Shown piece after piece: positions 40,419 through 48,320 of a DNA stretch of 64,000 nucleotides (position 1 is its first letter; each line of letters opens with the position of its first letter). The translations under genes and the position numbers were made by a program. Origin of the DNA: a virus; the IMG/VR virus record IMGVR_UViG_3300027823_000001, positions 1-64,000 of that record. One strand, given 5' to 3'. A model generated the notes under the pieces. The model was not told the origin of the DNA, ran no database searches, and saw only the letters and a list, made by a program, of their open reading frames with translations.

Positions 40419-40419
40419 A

Positions 40420-40845
40420 GTGATCGTCGGGTTCACAGGCACACGCGTAGGCATGACCGACGCGCAGAAGGGAGCGATCGAGAGCTTCCTTCGCGCGTGG
40501 TACGTCTTGGCGTTCGTCCACGGCGACTGCATCGGTAGTGACGATCAAGCAGACGAGATCGCTGTGAAGCTAGGTCTCGCTCGTGTGCTCCGGCCATGCA
40601 CGATCGAAGCGCTACGAGCACACGGCGAACGCCGAGGTGGGCACGTCCTGAAGGTTTACGCACCCGAGGCGCCGTTGCTGCGCAACGATCGAATCGTTCG
40701 AGACACGCACATCCTGATCGCCGCACCGAACGGACCCGAACAGCAGCGATCTGGGACGTGGTACACGATCCGCCGCGCACGCGATGCGAAGCGCCACCTT
40801 GTGATCATCTTCCCGAGCGGGCAGGTGAGGCACGAGGGCAACTGA
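40420..40845 (+). CDS. SLOG/DprA-like Rossmann protein
   Basis: The 141-residue protein starts VIVGFTGTRVG and has FVHGDCIGSDDQAD, a basic RNDRIVRDTHILIAAPNG, and RSGTWYTIRRAR. These are the nucleotide-binding features of the SLOG family (DprA, LOG, YpsA relatives). Phage members are thought to bind nucleotides or nucleotide-derived signals. GTG 40420 gives the shortest complete domain; longer in-frame starts run into the previous gene. It sits between deaminase-like and ThyX genes. Confidence 0.6.
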   Translation: MIVGFTGTRVGMTDAQKGAIESFLRAWYVLAFVHGDCIGSDDQADEIAVKLGLARVLRPCTIEALRAHGERRGGHVLKVYAPEAPLLRNDRIVRDTHILIAAPNGPEQQRSGTWYTIRRARDAKRHLVIIFPSGQVRHEGN

Positions 40846-40856
40846 GGAGGACTGAG

Positions 40857-41750
40857 ATGGAAGTCGTACTGCTAACTTTTGGGATGTACTACGCACGCGT
40901 GCTCGCCGACTCGATCGCGCACGGCGTGCGACTCACGACGCTGGAGGTGTGCTTCCCGCGCTTCATTCTCGCTGAGTTCAACACGCATCGCGTGTTCTCT
41001 CGCAACAGCGCGTCGAGCCGAGCCATCCCGGTTGCCACACGCATCGCGCAGGTGCGGAACAACCCCTTCGTGCCCGAAGCGTTCGGCGTGAACAAGAGTG
41101 GGATGCAAGCGAGCACAACGCACGGCGGTTGTGTAGGCACCGTGACGCGCTGGCTATGGATCCTCGCCGCTCGCATCTGCTGCGTGATCGCGTGGTGCCT
41201 GATGAAGCTCGACATTCACAAGCAGCATGCCAACCGGGTGATCGAGCTGTGGGCTTGGCACACCGTGGTGGTGAGCGCGACCGAATGGGAGAACTTCCTC
41301 AACCTCCGCACGCACAAGGCCGCGCAGCCTGAGATCCAGATCGTCGCGAAGCTCATTCGCGATGCACTCGCAGCCTCGACGCCTCGCAAGCTGCACGACG
41401 GCGACTGGCATCTGCCATACGCGACAAACGATGACCACGACGGCCGCTTGATAGCGGACAACATCCTCACGTCGGTCGTGCGCAGTGCTGCGGTCTCGTT
41501 CGAGAGGCAGAACGCACCGCGTAGCTCCGAGGCGGTCAAGAAGCGCCACGACGACATGATGCGTCTCGCGCACTGGTCACCGTTCGAGCACGCGGCATGC
41601 GTCGCGACCGATGCAGAGCTGCGCAAGTACGCACTCTACACGTACACGGGCGAGCCTGCGTTCATCGGCAACTTCCGCGCGCCATGGCTCCAGTACCGCA
41701 AGACGTTCGAGAACGAGAGCGTTTGGCAGGGAGGAAAAGAAGATGTCTAA
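40857..41750 (+). CDS. ThyX-like flavin-dependent thymidylate synthase
   Basis: The 297-residue protein has FNTHRVFSRNSASSRAIP (residues 41-58), the phage form of the ThyX signature in which RHR is replaced by THR. A later Arg-rich RHDDMMRLAHWSPFEHAA also fits the family. It would make dTMP or a modified pyrimidine from dUMP with FAD and methylene-tetrahydrofolate. An inserted hydrophobic stretch (WLWILAARICCVIAWCLM, about residues 98-115) is unusual. GGAGGACTGAG precedes ATG 40857. Confidence 0.75.
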   Translation: MEVVLLTFGMYYARVLADSIAHGVRLTTLEVCFPRFILAEFNTHRVFSRNSASSRAIPVATRIAQVRNNPFVPEAFGVNKSGMQASTTHGGCVGTVTRWLWILAARICCVIAWCLMKLDIHKQHANRVIELWAWHTVVVSATEWENFLNLRTHKAAQPEIQIVAKLIRDALAASTPRKLHDGDWHLPYATNDDHDGRLIADNILTSVVRSAAVSFERQNAPRSSEAVKKRHDDMMRLAHWSPFEHAACVATDAELRKYALYTYTGEPAFIGNFRAPWLQYRKTFENESVWQGGKEDV

Positions 41751-41985
41751 CAAGGTCGATCACCCCTCGCACTACGGCGGCGCCGCGAACCCCTACGAGG
41801 CGATCAAGGTCATCCGCGTATGGCTCGGACCCACCGCCGCTCAAGGCTTCACGCTCGGCAACGCGATCAAGTACATCTCCCGCGCCGGCAAGAAGAGGGG
41901 GGAGAGCACGCTCGACGATCTCAAGAAGGCACGCTGGTACCTGGACAACGAGATCGCAGCCATCGAAGCACAGGAGAAGCCGTGA
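41743..41985 (+). CDS. DUF3310 family protein
   Basis: The 80-residue protein has VDHPSHYGG near the start and LGNAIKYISRAGKK, then DDLKKARWYLDNEI. This is the DUF3310 pattern seen in many phage nucleotide-metabolism clusters; some members are described as nucleotide-kinase-like, without a confirmed activity known to me. GGGAGGAAAAGAAG is a strong ribosome-binding site. It starts 8 nt before the end of ThyX. Confidence 0.8.
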   Translation: MSNKVDHPSHYGGAANPYEAIKVIRVWLGPTAAQGFTLGNAIKYISRAGKKRGESTLDDLKKARWYLDNEIAAIEAQEKP

Positions 41986-42026
41986 TGCTGTGGTGGACAT
42001 TCTTCGCAGGCTTGAAGCTCGCCTAA
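41982..42026 (+). CDS. Micro-ORF candidate, 14 residues
   Basis: GTG 41982 overlaps the DUF3310 stop as GTGA and opens a short hydrophobic peptide containing LWWTFFAGLKL. It fits the coupling style but is too short to judge. A promoter-like motif starts 5 nt after its stop. Confidence 0.25.
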   Translation: MMLWWTFFAGLKLA

Positions 42027-42030
42027 CACA

Positions 42031-42043
42031 CATCGTGTAGAGA
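42031..42043 (+). promoter_or_regulatory. Recurrent phage promoter-like motif (copy 9)
   Basis: CATCGTGTAGAGA ends 7 nt before ATG 42050, the leaderless spacing; no ribosome-binding site is visible between. Confidence 0.6.
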
Positions 42044-42049
42044 ACGAGC

Positions 42050-43279
42050 ATGGTCAAAAACAAGCGCGGCTCGATGGCGTTCAGTGCCGAGTTCCTCAAG
42101 AGCACCGCCATCTCCGGCACCAGCGTCATGCACATAGTCACAGACGATCCCTACCAAGAGAAGCCCATGACCAACCCCAACACCACGAAGATCAAGAACT
42201 TGGTGGTGAAGACGATCATGAGGGATGACCTCCTACGACTCCTGAGAGGGCACAGCATCGAGCAGACCACGAGAGAAGGCATGGTGGACACAGAGGTACG
42301 CTTGGGCCTAGTGCCGCTGAGCGCGATGGAGCGCCGCACAATATGTGATGCACTTACTAGAGATGTACTAGGGGAGTACCAACACGGCTACTGCATCTCA
42401 GGATGGAAGCCGAGCGAAGTCGTACCAGGCACGAGCGAGTGGTTGTCGCAGATCGCAGCCAACGCAGACCGCATCAGGATCCAGGTGACCGACGTAGGAG
42501 GGACCACGCGAACCGTGATGCTCGCGGACGCCAGCCCCGAGGACGCGCAAGCGAGTGTGTCGCACTGGCTCAAGGAAGGCATCACGCCTGCATGGGAGGC
42601 GTACCAGGACGCTGCGGCGATCATCGCGGACTACGAGCGCAGCCGCTCTCTACCAGGCGTGTCCGCGCGAGTGAGGCCGCCGAGCTACAGGACGGTCGAC
42701 GTCGATCAGTGCTCGCCGTGTGAGCTGGACGAGGTGGGCGCCCACTTCGGCCTCCCGCGCCGCAACGTCGCGCTTGGCGGCTTGTTCGATCAACTCTCGT
42801 TGGAGAGCGACGATGCGTACCGTCGGCGGCTATCCGCATCACACCAGCGAGTGGACGACCACTTCGACCTCCCGTGTCGCACCGTCGCGCTGCCGGTCAA
42901 CGACCCGCAAGCGGATGCAAAGCTCCACAGCAGCTCCGGCGTCGAGACTGAGATCGACGTGCGCGACTGCATAGGCTCCGACCTGGACCAGCCCGCTAAG
43001 ATGGCGCCTGTGAGCGCGGCGATCCCCCTGAAGGTCAACACCACCACACCAGCGAAGAAGCTCGACTTCATCTTGTGGGTGATGCAGTGGTCGGAAAAGG
43101 CTGGCTCGGCTTGGTACGCAGGCCGCGATATCACGGCGATGGTGACGCGCTACCGAGAGGGCAAGCTCGGCGACTACGGGCGGACACCTGGTGAAAGCAC
43201 AGCGTTGGACAAGATGGTCTCGTCTGCAAAGCAGAAGGCGAGTACGATCGCGCACCTGCTTCCGCCATACCCCGGATGA
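42050..43279 (+). CDS. Unknown 409-residue protein with a repeated segment
   Basis: This protein has no recognised family. The first 200 residues are mixed. Residues about 215-300 contain two related pieces, DEVGAHFGLPRRNVAL with ESDDAYRRRL, and DDHFDLPCRTVAL, that look like a decayed internal repeat. The ESDDAYRRRL phrase is common in phage structural proteins, so a virion role is possible. ATG 42050 is favoured by the leaderless promoter spacing; ATG 42167 with a weak GAGAAG leader is an alternative. Confidence 0.55.
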   Translation: MVKNKRGSMAFSAEFLKSTAISGTSVMHIVTDDPYQEKPMTNPNTTKIKNLVVKTIMRDDLLRLLRGHSIEQTTREGMVDTEVRLGLVPLSAMERRTICDALTRDVLGEYQHGYCISGWKPSEVVPGTSEWLSQIAANADRIRIQVTDVGGTTRTVMLADASPEDAQASVSHWLKEGITPAWEAYQDAAAIIADYERSRSLPGVSARVRPPSYRTVDVDQCSPCELDEVGAHFGLPRRNVALGGLFDQLSLESDDAYRRRLSASHQRVDDHFDLPCRTVALPVNDPQADAKLHSSSGVETEIDVRDCIGSDLDQPAKMAPVSAAIPLKVNTTTPAKKLDFILWVMQWSEKAGSAWYAGRDITAMVTRYREGKLGDYGRTPGESTALDKMVSSAKQKASTIAHLLPPYPG

Positions 43280-43282
43280 ACA

Positions 43283-43657
43283 ATGCCCACGCACACGATC
43301 GACCTCCTTCGCTGCGCCTCGCACATCTCCCGCACGACGTGGCTCACGCTCACGCACGGTGGTCGCGTGACCGAGGGTACGTGCACCATCGTCTCGACTG
43401 ACGCCGCTCACGGGTCACTGCTCGTGCAAGTGGACCACGACGGCCAGCTATTCGTGTTCACGGCGCCGGCAGTTGCAGTCGAGCTGATCGACCCTCCGAC
43501 GAGGCCGATCCCCAAGCCTGCGACCACGCGTCCCGCGCCTCCCGCGTGTGACACCTGCGGCGCTGCCCTCCCCGCATCGGGTAGCTGCATCAATGCGTCG
43601 TGCTCCACAGCCCCCGGGACGCCCGCAGCGCCCTCGGACGGGTACGACAACGACTGA
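43283..43657 (+). CDS. Hypothetical protein with C-terminal zinc-ribbon motif
   Basis: The 124-residue product has a beta-rich N-terminal half (TIVSTDAAHGSLLVQVDHDG), a Pro-rich linker and a terminal CDTCGAALPASGSCINASC, probably a zinc ribbon. It begins the second accessory region. No function is recognised. Confidence 0.5.
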   Translation: MPTHTIDLLRCASHISRTTWLTLTHGGRVTEGTCTIVSTDAAHGSLLVQVDHDGQLFVFTAPAVAVELIDPPTRPIPKPATTRPAPPACDTCGAALPASGSCINASCSTAPGTPAAPSDGYDND

Positions 43658-43696
43658 GACCCCCACGGCGCCACAGGGCGCGACTGAGAGCCCGCC

Positions 43697-44215
43697 ATGG
43701 ACGACGACAGCAAGCCCGCGACCGAAGGCGCCAGCCCCGCGCACGGACCCGTACCGAACACGGTCTGCCACACCTGCGAGTTCTACGCAGGCGCGATGGA
43801 CGCGCTGGCCTACGACCCGCGCACGCAGTTCCGCAACGGCACCTGTCTCTGCATCGACGCGGAGGTCCTGGGCCCGCACTACGGCTTCTCGATCTGCGCG
43901 GACAAGCACGTCCACCTGAAGCTCGGGATGGAGGTAGAGATCGGCACCGTCTCTGCCATCACCGTCGCGGCGTACGCACTCGCGCTCTCCTACGACCGCG
44001 AAGGATGGGTCGCAGGCTTCGTGCCTGGCACCGAGCAAGCCAAGAGCGCGCTGCGCGATTGCATCGCTGTGCTCCGCACACGCACGCCCAACACCGACTT
44101 TGCAGACTGGCTGGCGAAGCACTCGGCTCGCGACCTCTCGCGATGGATCAAAGAGATCTGCAAGGCCGTCGCACGCGTCGAGGATGGTAAGTTCGAGCTG
44201 TCCACCATCGAGTGA
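43697..44215 (+). CDS. Hypothetical protein with Cys-rich N-terminus
   Basis: The 172-residue protein has CHTCEFYAG and CLCIDAE groups in its first 60 residues, then a helical C-terminal half. Its stop region AGTGATCCTCGGCACC is the same as that after the gene ending at 11075, linking the two accessory islands. The 39-nt gap before it shows nothing clear. Confidence 0.5.
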   Translation: MDDDSKPATEGASPAHGPVPNTVCHTCEFYAGAMDALAYDPRTQFRNGTCLCIDAEVLGPHYGFSICADKHVHLKLGMEVEIGTVSAITVAAYALALSYDREGWVAGFVPGTEQAKSALRDCIAVLRTRTPNTDFADWLAKHSARDLSRWIKEICKAVARVEDGKFELSTIE

Positions 44216-44255
44216 TCCTCGGCACCACCGCGACTCCAGACCATAGAGGATCACC

Positions 44256-44705
44256 ATGACCACCACCATCACCGATCTGCTAGTCCGACTCCGGGACGAG
44301 GACGACCTCGACGGGTGTAGTGACGCCATCGACTATCTGGTCGCGTACGACGGCACGCTCGGGCAGGCGTGGGAGGACTGCCCCCGCGGCGACTGGCTGC
44401 TCTGGCTCGCACTCCGGGTCGGTGTCCCCGACGCGGCCTACACAGCAGCGTCCGAGGTCTTCGCGCGCGTGGCCTACGCGGCCACCTACGAGGCCGAGGC
44501 CGAGGTCGAGGCTGAGGAGGAGATACTGGGCGCGACCGAATCCGAGACGCTGCGCGCGTTTCTGCGTGCGAGCGCCATCGCAGTGCGCCGGCACATCACA
44601 GCCGAGATGGTCGTCGATGCGCTGGACGCTCACGCCGACACTGTGGCGGCCTTCGATGCCGTGGTGGGGTCGGTCGTCGCAGGGTGCAAGCGGTCTACTA
44701 CCTGA
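44256..44705 (+). CDS. Accessory-island paralogue family A, copy 3
   Basis: The 149-residue protein begins TTTITDLLVRLRDEDDLDGC, closely matching the two tandem copies at 11607 and 11942, and it shares the RRHIT segment near residue 111. It has an extra Glu/Ala-rich insert (EAEAEVEAEEEILGA). Its leader GAGGATCACC also matches the one at 12545. The copy is about 32 kb from the others, which shows duplication or recombination between islands. Confidence 0.65.
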   Translation: MTTTITDLLVRLRDEDDLDGCSDAIDYLVAYDGTLGQAWEDCPRGDWLLWLALRVGVPDAAYTAASEVFARVAYAATYEAEAEVEAEEEILGATESETLRAFLRASAIAVRRHITAEMVVDALDAHADTVAAFDAVVGSVVAGCKRSTT

Positions 44706-44768
44706 GCCTGTACAATCCTCCTTCGGCACAATGCCGCCTCGCCAACCATCACAAACAAACGGAGTCCA
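44706..44768 (+). promoter_or_regulatory. Possible host-type promoter of the lipoprotein moron
   Basis: The gap contains TACAAT near 44710, a reasonable -10 hexamer, but no good -35 box. An ACGGAGTCCA ribosome-binding site precedes ATG 44769. The recurrent phage motif is absent here, unlike at other operon starts. Confidence 0.3.
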
Positions 44769-45818
44769 ATGCTAATGCGTCTCACGATCCTTTCTCTGCT
44801 GATCCTCGGCCTTCCTGCCTGCTCTCCTGCCGATGATCCTACTGCCAGTGCGGAGGGTGCTCTGAGCATCTCCAACGGCCTTGTCCGCCAAAGCATCGAC
44901 ATGTGGACGACCGAGGGAGTGATCCACACTTCGGCTGTCTATGCTGTCGGCGCGCGCCTTCGCCCTACCCGGCGAGTGATCCTGTTGGTGCCCGGCACGC
45001 TGGCCAATGGCGGCGGATACTACGATATTGATCGCGGTGGTGGATTCAACGCCGCCGAGATCTTGGCGCGAAACGGGTTCATCGTGGGCATCGTGGATCT
45101 GCCCGGCAGTGGGCTGAGCTACCGCCCCGCCAACGGTGCGGACGCAACCGCTGAGCGCGGCGGCCGTGCCGTTGCTCGCGCGGCCCTGGCCTACCGGATT
45201 CGCTTCCGCGTGCCGACCGTGGACGTCTACGGCGAGACCGGCGTGGGGGGCAACATCGCGCTGCTGATGGCGCGAGAGGACTACGTGCGCGCGGTGGTGA
45301 TCACCGCGCCGGCCTACGTGCAGTTCGGCCCGGCGACGGCGCCTACTCTGTTCGATCCAGGCTTCTACGGGTTCCTCGACTCCATCCCCGACGGCTATCT
45401 GCCGCAAGACCCAGCCTTCGTTGGGTTCTTCTTGAGCACAGCAGACCCGTCCATTGTCGCCGAGGCAGTCCCTGCCATCGTCGGCCCTGCGCCCATGACC
45501 CTGGGTGTGGGGCCCTACTTCGATCTTCGTGACCATGGGGCCCTGGGCCCATCAGGAGCCATGCTGCGCCTGGAGACCCCCGTCGTCGACGCCGCACCTG
45601 CGCGGGCTGACGCACTCATCATCGGGAGTGATCCCGATGTTGTGGGTGACCCCGCGGGCACCATCGAGATGGTAGACGCCTACGGCACTACCGGAGGCGG
45701 AGACGCGGATGCGCTGGTCATCCCCGGAGCATCACACATCATGCGCTTCGACACCCTGGCGGACGGGCCCACTAGCCTGTTCTGGTCAGCGGTGCTGAGC
45801 TACCTCGCCGCGCACTGA
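44769..45818 (+). CDS. Secreted lipoprotein with alpha/beta-hydrolase fold
   Basis: The 349-residue protein has a lipoprotein signal with lipobox ending LPAC (Cys18). The mature part looks like an alpha/beta hydrolase: VILLVPGTLANGGGY, VDLPGSGLSYRP, an elbow region YGETGVGGNIAL, a late GSDPD and GASHIMRF with a possible catalytic His. At the elbow the expected Ser is not present; a Thr and Gly-rich loop replace GxSxG. It may be inactive or divergent. It is flanked by its own promoter-like sequence and a terminator, the layout of a moron that alters the host surface. Confidence 0.6.
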   Translation: MLMRLTILSLLILGLPACSPADDPTASAEGALSISNGLVRQSIDMWTTEGVIHTSAVYAVGARLRPTRRVILLVPGTLANGGGYYDIDRGGGFNAAEILARNGFIVGIVDLPGSGLSYRPANGADATAERGGRAVARAALAYRIRFRVPTVDVYGETGVGGNIALLMAREDYVRAVVITAPAYVQFGPATAPTLFDPGFYGFLDSIPDGYLPQDPAFVGFFLSTADPSIVAEAVPAIVGPAPMTLGVGPYFDLRDHGALGPSGAMLRLETPVVDAAPARADALIIGSDPDVVGDPAGTIEMVDAYGTTGGGDADALVIPGASHIMRFDTLADGPTSLFWSAVLSYLAAH

Positions 45819-45838
45819 TCAGATTCACCACTGGCCGA

Positions 45839-45872
45839 GAAAGACCGTTTCGCAAGAGACGGTCTTTCTTTT
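45839..45872 (+). terminator. Factor-independent terminator after the lipoprotein gene
   Basis: GAAAGACCGT (45839-45848) pairs perfectly with ACGGTCTTTC (45859-45868) around a 10-nt loop, and TTTT follows. It separates the lipoprotein gene from the next operon. Confidence 0.9.
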
Positions 45873-45895
45873 GCCCTCAAGTCACGCGAAGCACA

Positions 45896-45908
45896 CATCG
45901 GGTATGGC
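45896..45908 (+). promoter_or_regulatory. Recurrent phage promoter-like motif (copy 10)
   Basis: CATCGGGTATGGC lies just after the terminator and 62 nt before ATG 45958, which has an AGGAG ribosome-binding site. An in-frame ATG at 45904 overlaps the motif and is unlikely to be the start. Confidence 0.55.
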
Positions 45909-45957
45909 TTCAGCTGGAACCGTGAGACAAACAACAACCGACGACAGGAGATGCACA

Positions 45958-46266
45958 ATGGGTGACAAGAAAGCCGCGCACGCGCTTTTCATGCCGCGCG
46001 CCATGAAGGCTGGAGCGGTTCACCCGCTCGTAGCTACCAACGAGCTGCTCGTAGCTACCAACGAGCAGCTACGGAAGGACCTGTACGAGGCGCTCAACCA
46101 GCGCGACGTGTGGATGACGAAGGCCGTCGATGCGCAGAAGCAAAAGACCGTGCTGAACGACGCGCTGATACTCAAGGCACACACGTTGGAAATGCAGCGC
46201 GACGAAGCACGCGATGTGATCGTCAAGTTCGCAGCGGCGTCGCTCAACAAGGACTCGGTGCTCTGA
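45958..46266 (+). CDS. Coiled-coil hypothetical protein
   Basis: The 102-residue protein is mostly a charged helix (QLRKDLYEALNQRDVWMTKA). It has two copies of a seven-residue unit (LVATNEL/LVATNEQ) encoded by a 21-bp tandem repeat at 46026-46065. ACAGGAGATGCACA precedes the start. Its stop overlaps the next start as TGATG. Function is unknown. Confidence 0.55.
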   Translation: MGDKKAAHALFMPRAMKAGAVHPLVATNELLVATNEQLRKDLYEALNQRDVWMTKAVDAQKQKTVLNDALILKAHTLEMQRDEARDVIVKFAAASLNKDSVL

Positions 46267-46694
46267 TGGTCCGCAAGCCCAGAGGTCACTCATCCACTGC
46301 ATCGAACTCTTTCAACGAAGCCGAGATCGGCGCGCTGAACTCACTCCTCAACGTGCTCACGCGCGGAGGCGATGGAAAGCTGATCCTACGCTCACCGCCC
46401 ATGGCTTCGCTACACCGCAAGTTCCGCCGCATGCATCACAACCTTCTCGTTACCAAGGCGATCGACGACAAGACCAGCAAGGAGCGGGCAGCGGGCAGCG
46501 CGTGCACTTGCCAAGACCAGATGGCAGCGCGCTTCGATTTTAACCCGACAGGGCACTACGTCTCGTGCTCGCACTGGGGCACGACGCTACCCAATACCGC
46601 ATCGTTCCCTTTGGGCAGCGCCGAGCCGACGTGCATCACAGCTGGAGGCGAAGACCCCTCAGCAGCTCCGGCGCAAGAGAGCGGTGATGAATGA
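46266..46694 (+). CDS. Hypothetical protein
   Basis: The 142-residue product has a basic region (LHRKFRRMHHNLLV) and a CTCQ group followed by SCSHWG in its second half, possibly a weak metal site. The phrase VRKPRGHSS at its start echoes the RKPRG at the starts of the AAA+ and Mre11-Rad50 proteins. It overlaps both neighbours. No family is recognised. Confidence 0.5.
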   Translation: MVRKPRGHSSTASNSFNEAEIGALNSLLNVLTRGGDGKLILRSPPMASLHRKFRRMHHNLLVTKAIDDKTSKERAAGSACTCQDQMAARFDFNPTGHYVSCSHWGTTLPNTASFPLGSAEPTCITAGGEDPSAAPAQESGDE

Positions 46695-47065
46695 CCGAGC
46701 GAAAGCCTGGACCGGGCCAGCTAGGTCTGTTCGGACATCCGGCACCTCCCGATCCTGTCGAGCGTCGCAAGGTCGAGCACAAGAAGCGCGATGAGGTGCT
46801 CGATGCGTTGGGGCAGACTCGCGCGGCCCTCATACGCAAGGCGGGCGAGATCGCGCTTCGCATCGCACACAGGAAGGGCAACGTGACTAGCGTCGAGGTG
46901 TTCGACGAGCTGAAGCGCGAAGGCCTAGGCCCCATGCTCACGCTGTACGACCCTCGCTGGATCGGTGCGGTCTTCCGATCGGGTAACGGCTGGCGCAAGC
47001 AGGGCTACAGTACCGATGGCTCGCACGGGCGCCCTGTGTCCGTGTGGGAGCGAGGACAACGATGA
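46691..47065 (+). CDS. Winged-helix-like hypothetical protein
   Basis: The 124-residue protein has a Pro/Gly-rich start, a basic helix and a C-terminal segment (VTSVEVFDELKREG, then WIGAVFRSGNGW and GRPVSVWE) with the look of a small winged helix. Similar segments occur in phage proteins of unknown role. A DNA-binding role is an inference. ATGA overlaps both neighbours. Confidence 0.5.
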   Translation: MTERKPGPGQLGLFGHPAPPDPVERRKVEHKKRDEVLDALGQTRAALIRKAGEIALRIAHRKGNVTSVEVFDELKREGLGPMLTLYDPRWIGAVFRSGNGWRKQGYSTDGSHGRPVSVWERGQR

Positions 47066-47817
47066 GACCGAAGGGCCCCACACCGCAGCCGTGCTGCCCG
47101 CGTTGCGAGGAGATCGCACGGGCGCACGGTTGGACACCTGCATCGGGTATTACTGTCGAAGCGTACATGCGTGCGCACGACTTGGAGGATCACGAGATGG
47201 ACGACACGACAGACGAAGCGAAGGTCGCGCGAGCACAGCTGGTAGCGAAGCTCAACGAGCAGCGGCTGATGACCAGAGAGCAAGCGATGGACAAGGCGCT
47301 CGAACTCTTGGGCGGCGGTGATGGCGCACTCATGGTGGCCGTCCTCGACGCAGACGAAGGACACAGCGGCGAAGGTTGGTACGGCTGGCGCGAAGGCGGC
47401 GAGGGCGCCGTGCTGCTGGAGGAGATGACTGCCGAGGACAGACGGGCACTGATGGCGAAGCAAGCTCTCGACTCGATGGGGCTGACCTCTGAAGAAGTCG
47501 AGCTGAACGCCGAGTTCACCAGCGCGTCCGATCCGTCGGACGCGCGCTGGCAGATCATCACCATCCGCACGCCGCGCGTACACAACCTCAAGGATCGTAA
47601 GCTGCACGGCGCCGATGCCCAGTGGATGGCGATGAGCTTCTTCGTCTCGTCTACGATCGGCGTGCTGGAGATGCTTCAGCTGTCACTGCCTCTTGCGGTG
47701 ACCAGTGCGCTTCACACCGAGGCCGTGATCAGCGGCCTGAGCATGACCCAGATCACCGTGGCTGCGATCGACGAACGCCGTCGGGAGCAGGCCGCGAAGA
47801 AGAAAGAGCAGCACTGA
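47062..47817 (+). CDS. Hypothetical protein
   Basis: The 251-residue protein has an N-terminal CCPRCEE group and a helical, acidic middle. Its C-terminal half contains a hydrophobic stretch (MSFFVSSTIGVLEMLQL). A recurrent promoter-like motif at 47141 lies inside the gene upstream of in-frame ATG 47168 and ATG 47198. A shorter product starting at one of them is possible. The stop overlaps the GroES-like gene as TGATG. Confidence 0.5.
   Translation: MRPKGPTPQPCCPRCEEIARAHGWTPASGITVEAYMRAHDLEDHEMDDTTDEAKVARAQLVAKLNEQRLMTREQAMDKALELLGGGDGALMVAVLDADEGHSGEGWYGWREGGEGAVLLEEMTAEDRRALMAKQALDSMGLTSEEVELNAEFTSASDPSDARWQIITIRTPRVHNLKDRKLHGADAQWMAMSFFVSSTIGVLEMLQLSLPLAVTSALHTEAVISGLSMTQITVAAIDERRREQAAKKKEQH
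47141..47153 (+). promoter_or_regulatory. Recurrent phage promoter-like motif (copy 11), intragenic
   Basis: CATCGGGTATTAC lies inside the previous reading frame. It is 27 nt before ATG 47168 and 57 nt before ATG 47198, the latter with a GGAGGATCACGAG leader. Confidence 0.35.
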
Positions 47818-48161
47818 TGGGACACGCGAGAATCAACAACGAGTCGAAGGTCAAGCCTCTGGGGCGCAACGTCCTGCTGCGTGTCCACGCGCGCCCCGAC
47901 AAGACCGCCAGCGGGATCATCCTCGCCGAGCGTCGTGGGCGCGCGGAGATGGGTGAAGTGCTCGCGGTGGGTGCGGAGGTGCAGTCAGTCACTCCGGGCG
48001 AGTTGGCGAACTTCGATCCCTACACCCTCAAGCTCGTCATCACGCCCGCAGGTCCTGATACGACGAATAGCGTGAGCGCGAGCGCAGGTGACCTCGCCAT
48101 CGTGCACGAGGATTCGCTGCGCTACGTGATGACGACGTCCGTGGATCGGGGGTCGCGATGA
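47817..48161 (+). CDS. GroES-like co-chaperonin
   Basis: The 114-residue protein reads VKPLGRNVLLRVHARPD, then a mobile-loop-like TASGIILAE, MGEVLAVGAEV and GDLAIVHEDSLRYVM. This follows the Cpn10 fold strand by strand. Phage co-chaperonins such as T4 gp31 replace host GroES during capsid folding. The roof and loop regions are diverged. The gene is coupled to its upstream neighbour by TGATG and to a 30-residue membrane peptide by ATGA. Confidence 0.65.
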   Translation: MGHARINNESKVKPLGRNVLLRVHARPDKTASGIILAERRGRAEMGEVLAVGAEVQSVTPGELANFDPYTLKLVITPAGPDTTNSVSASAGDLAIVHEDSLRYVMTTSVDRGSR

Positions 48162-48250
48162 CGTTCTTCGACTTCGCCTGGCGCATGCTCGTGATGGGCT
48201 CCGCCTTCCTGATCGCCGGTGTCGCGTTACTGTGGATCTGGCTCTCGTGA
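48158..48250 (+). CDS. Very small single-pass membrane protein, 30 residues
   Basis: The frame starts at an ATGA overlap with the GroES-like gene and encodes one hydrophobic helix (MLVMGSAFLIAGVALLWIW). It ends just before a terminator. The clean junction and uniform hydrophobicity support it as real. It may act in the inner membrane. Confidence 0.55.
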   Translation: MTFFDFAWRMLVMGSAFLIAGVALLWIWLS

Positions 48251-48276
48251 AGAAGCCCGCGTGAGTGCCAGACAGG

Positions 48277-48320
48277 AAGCCCCCGAGGGTTCACGCTCTC
48301 GGGGGCTTTCATCTCTTTTG
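48277..48320 (+). terminator. Factor-independent terminator
   Basis: AAGCCCCCGAG (48277-48287) pairs with CTCGGGGGCTT (48298-48308) around a 10-nt loop and is followed by a T-rich tail. It ends the operon that starts near 45896. Confidence 0.85.

Noticed and set aside
43575-43595. Another copy of the promoter-like motif before ATG 43593
   Set aside because: CATCGGGTAGC lies inside a gene in the zinc-ribbon codons, and the frame from 43593 is low-complexity; kept out of the motif list as probable chance.
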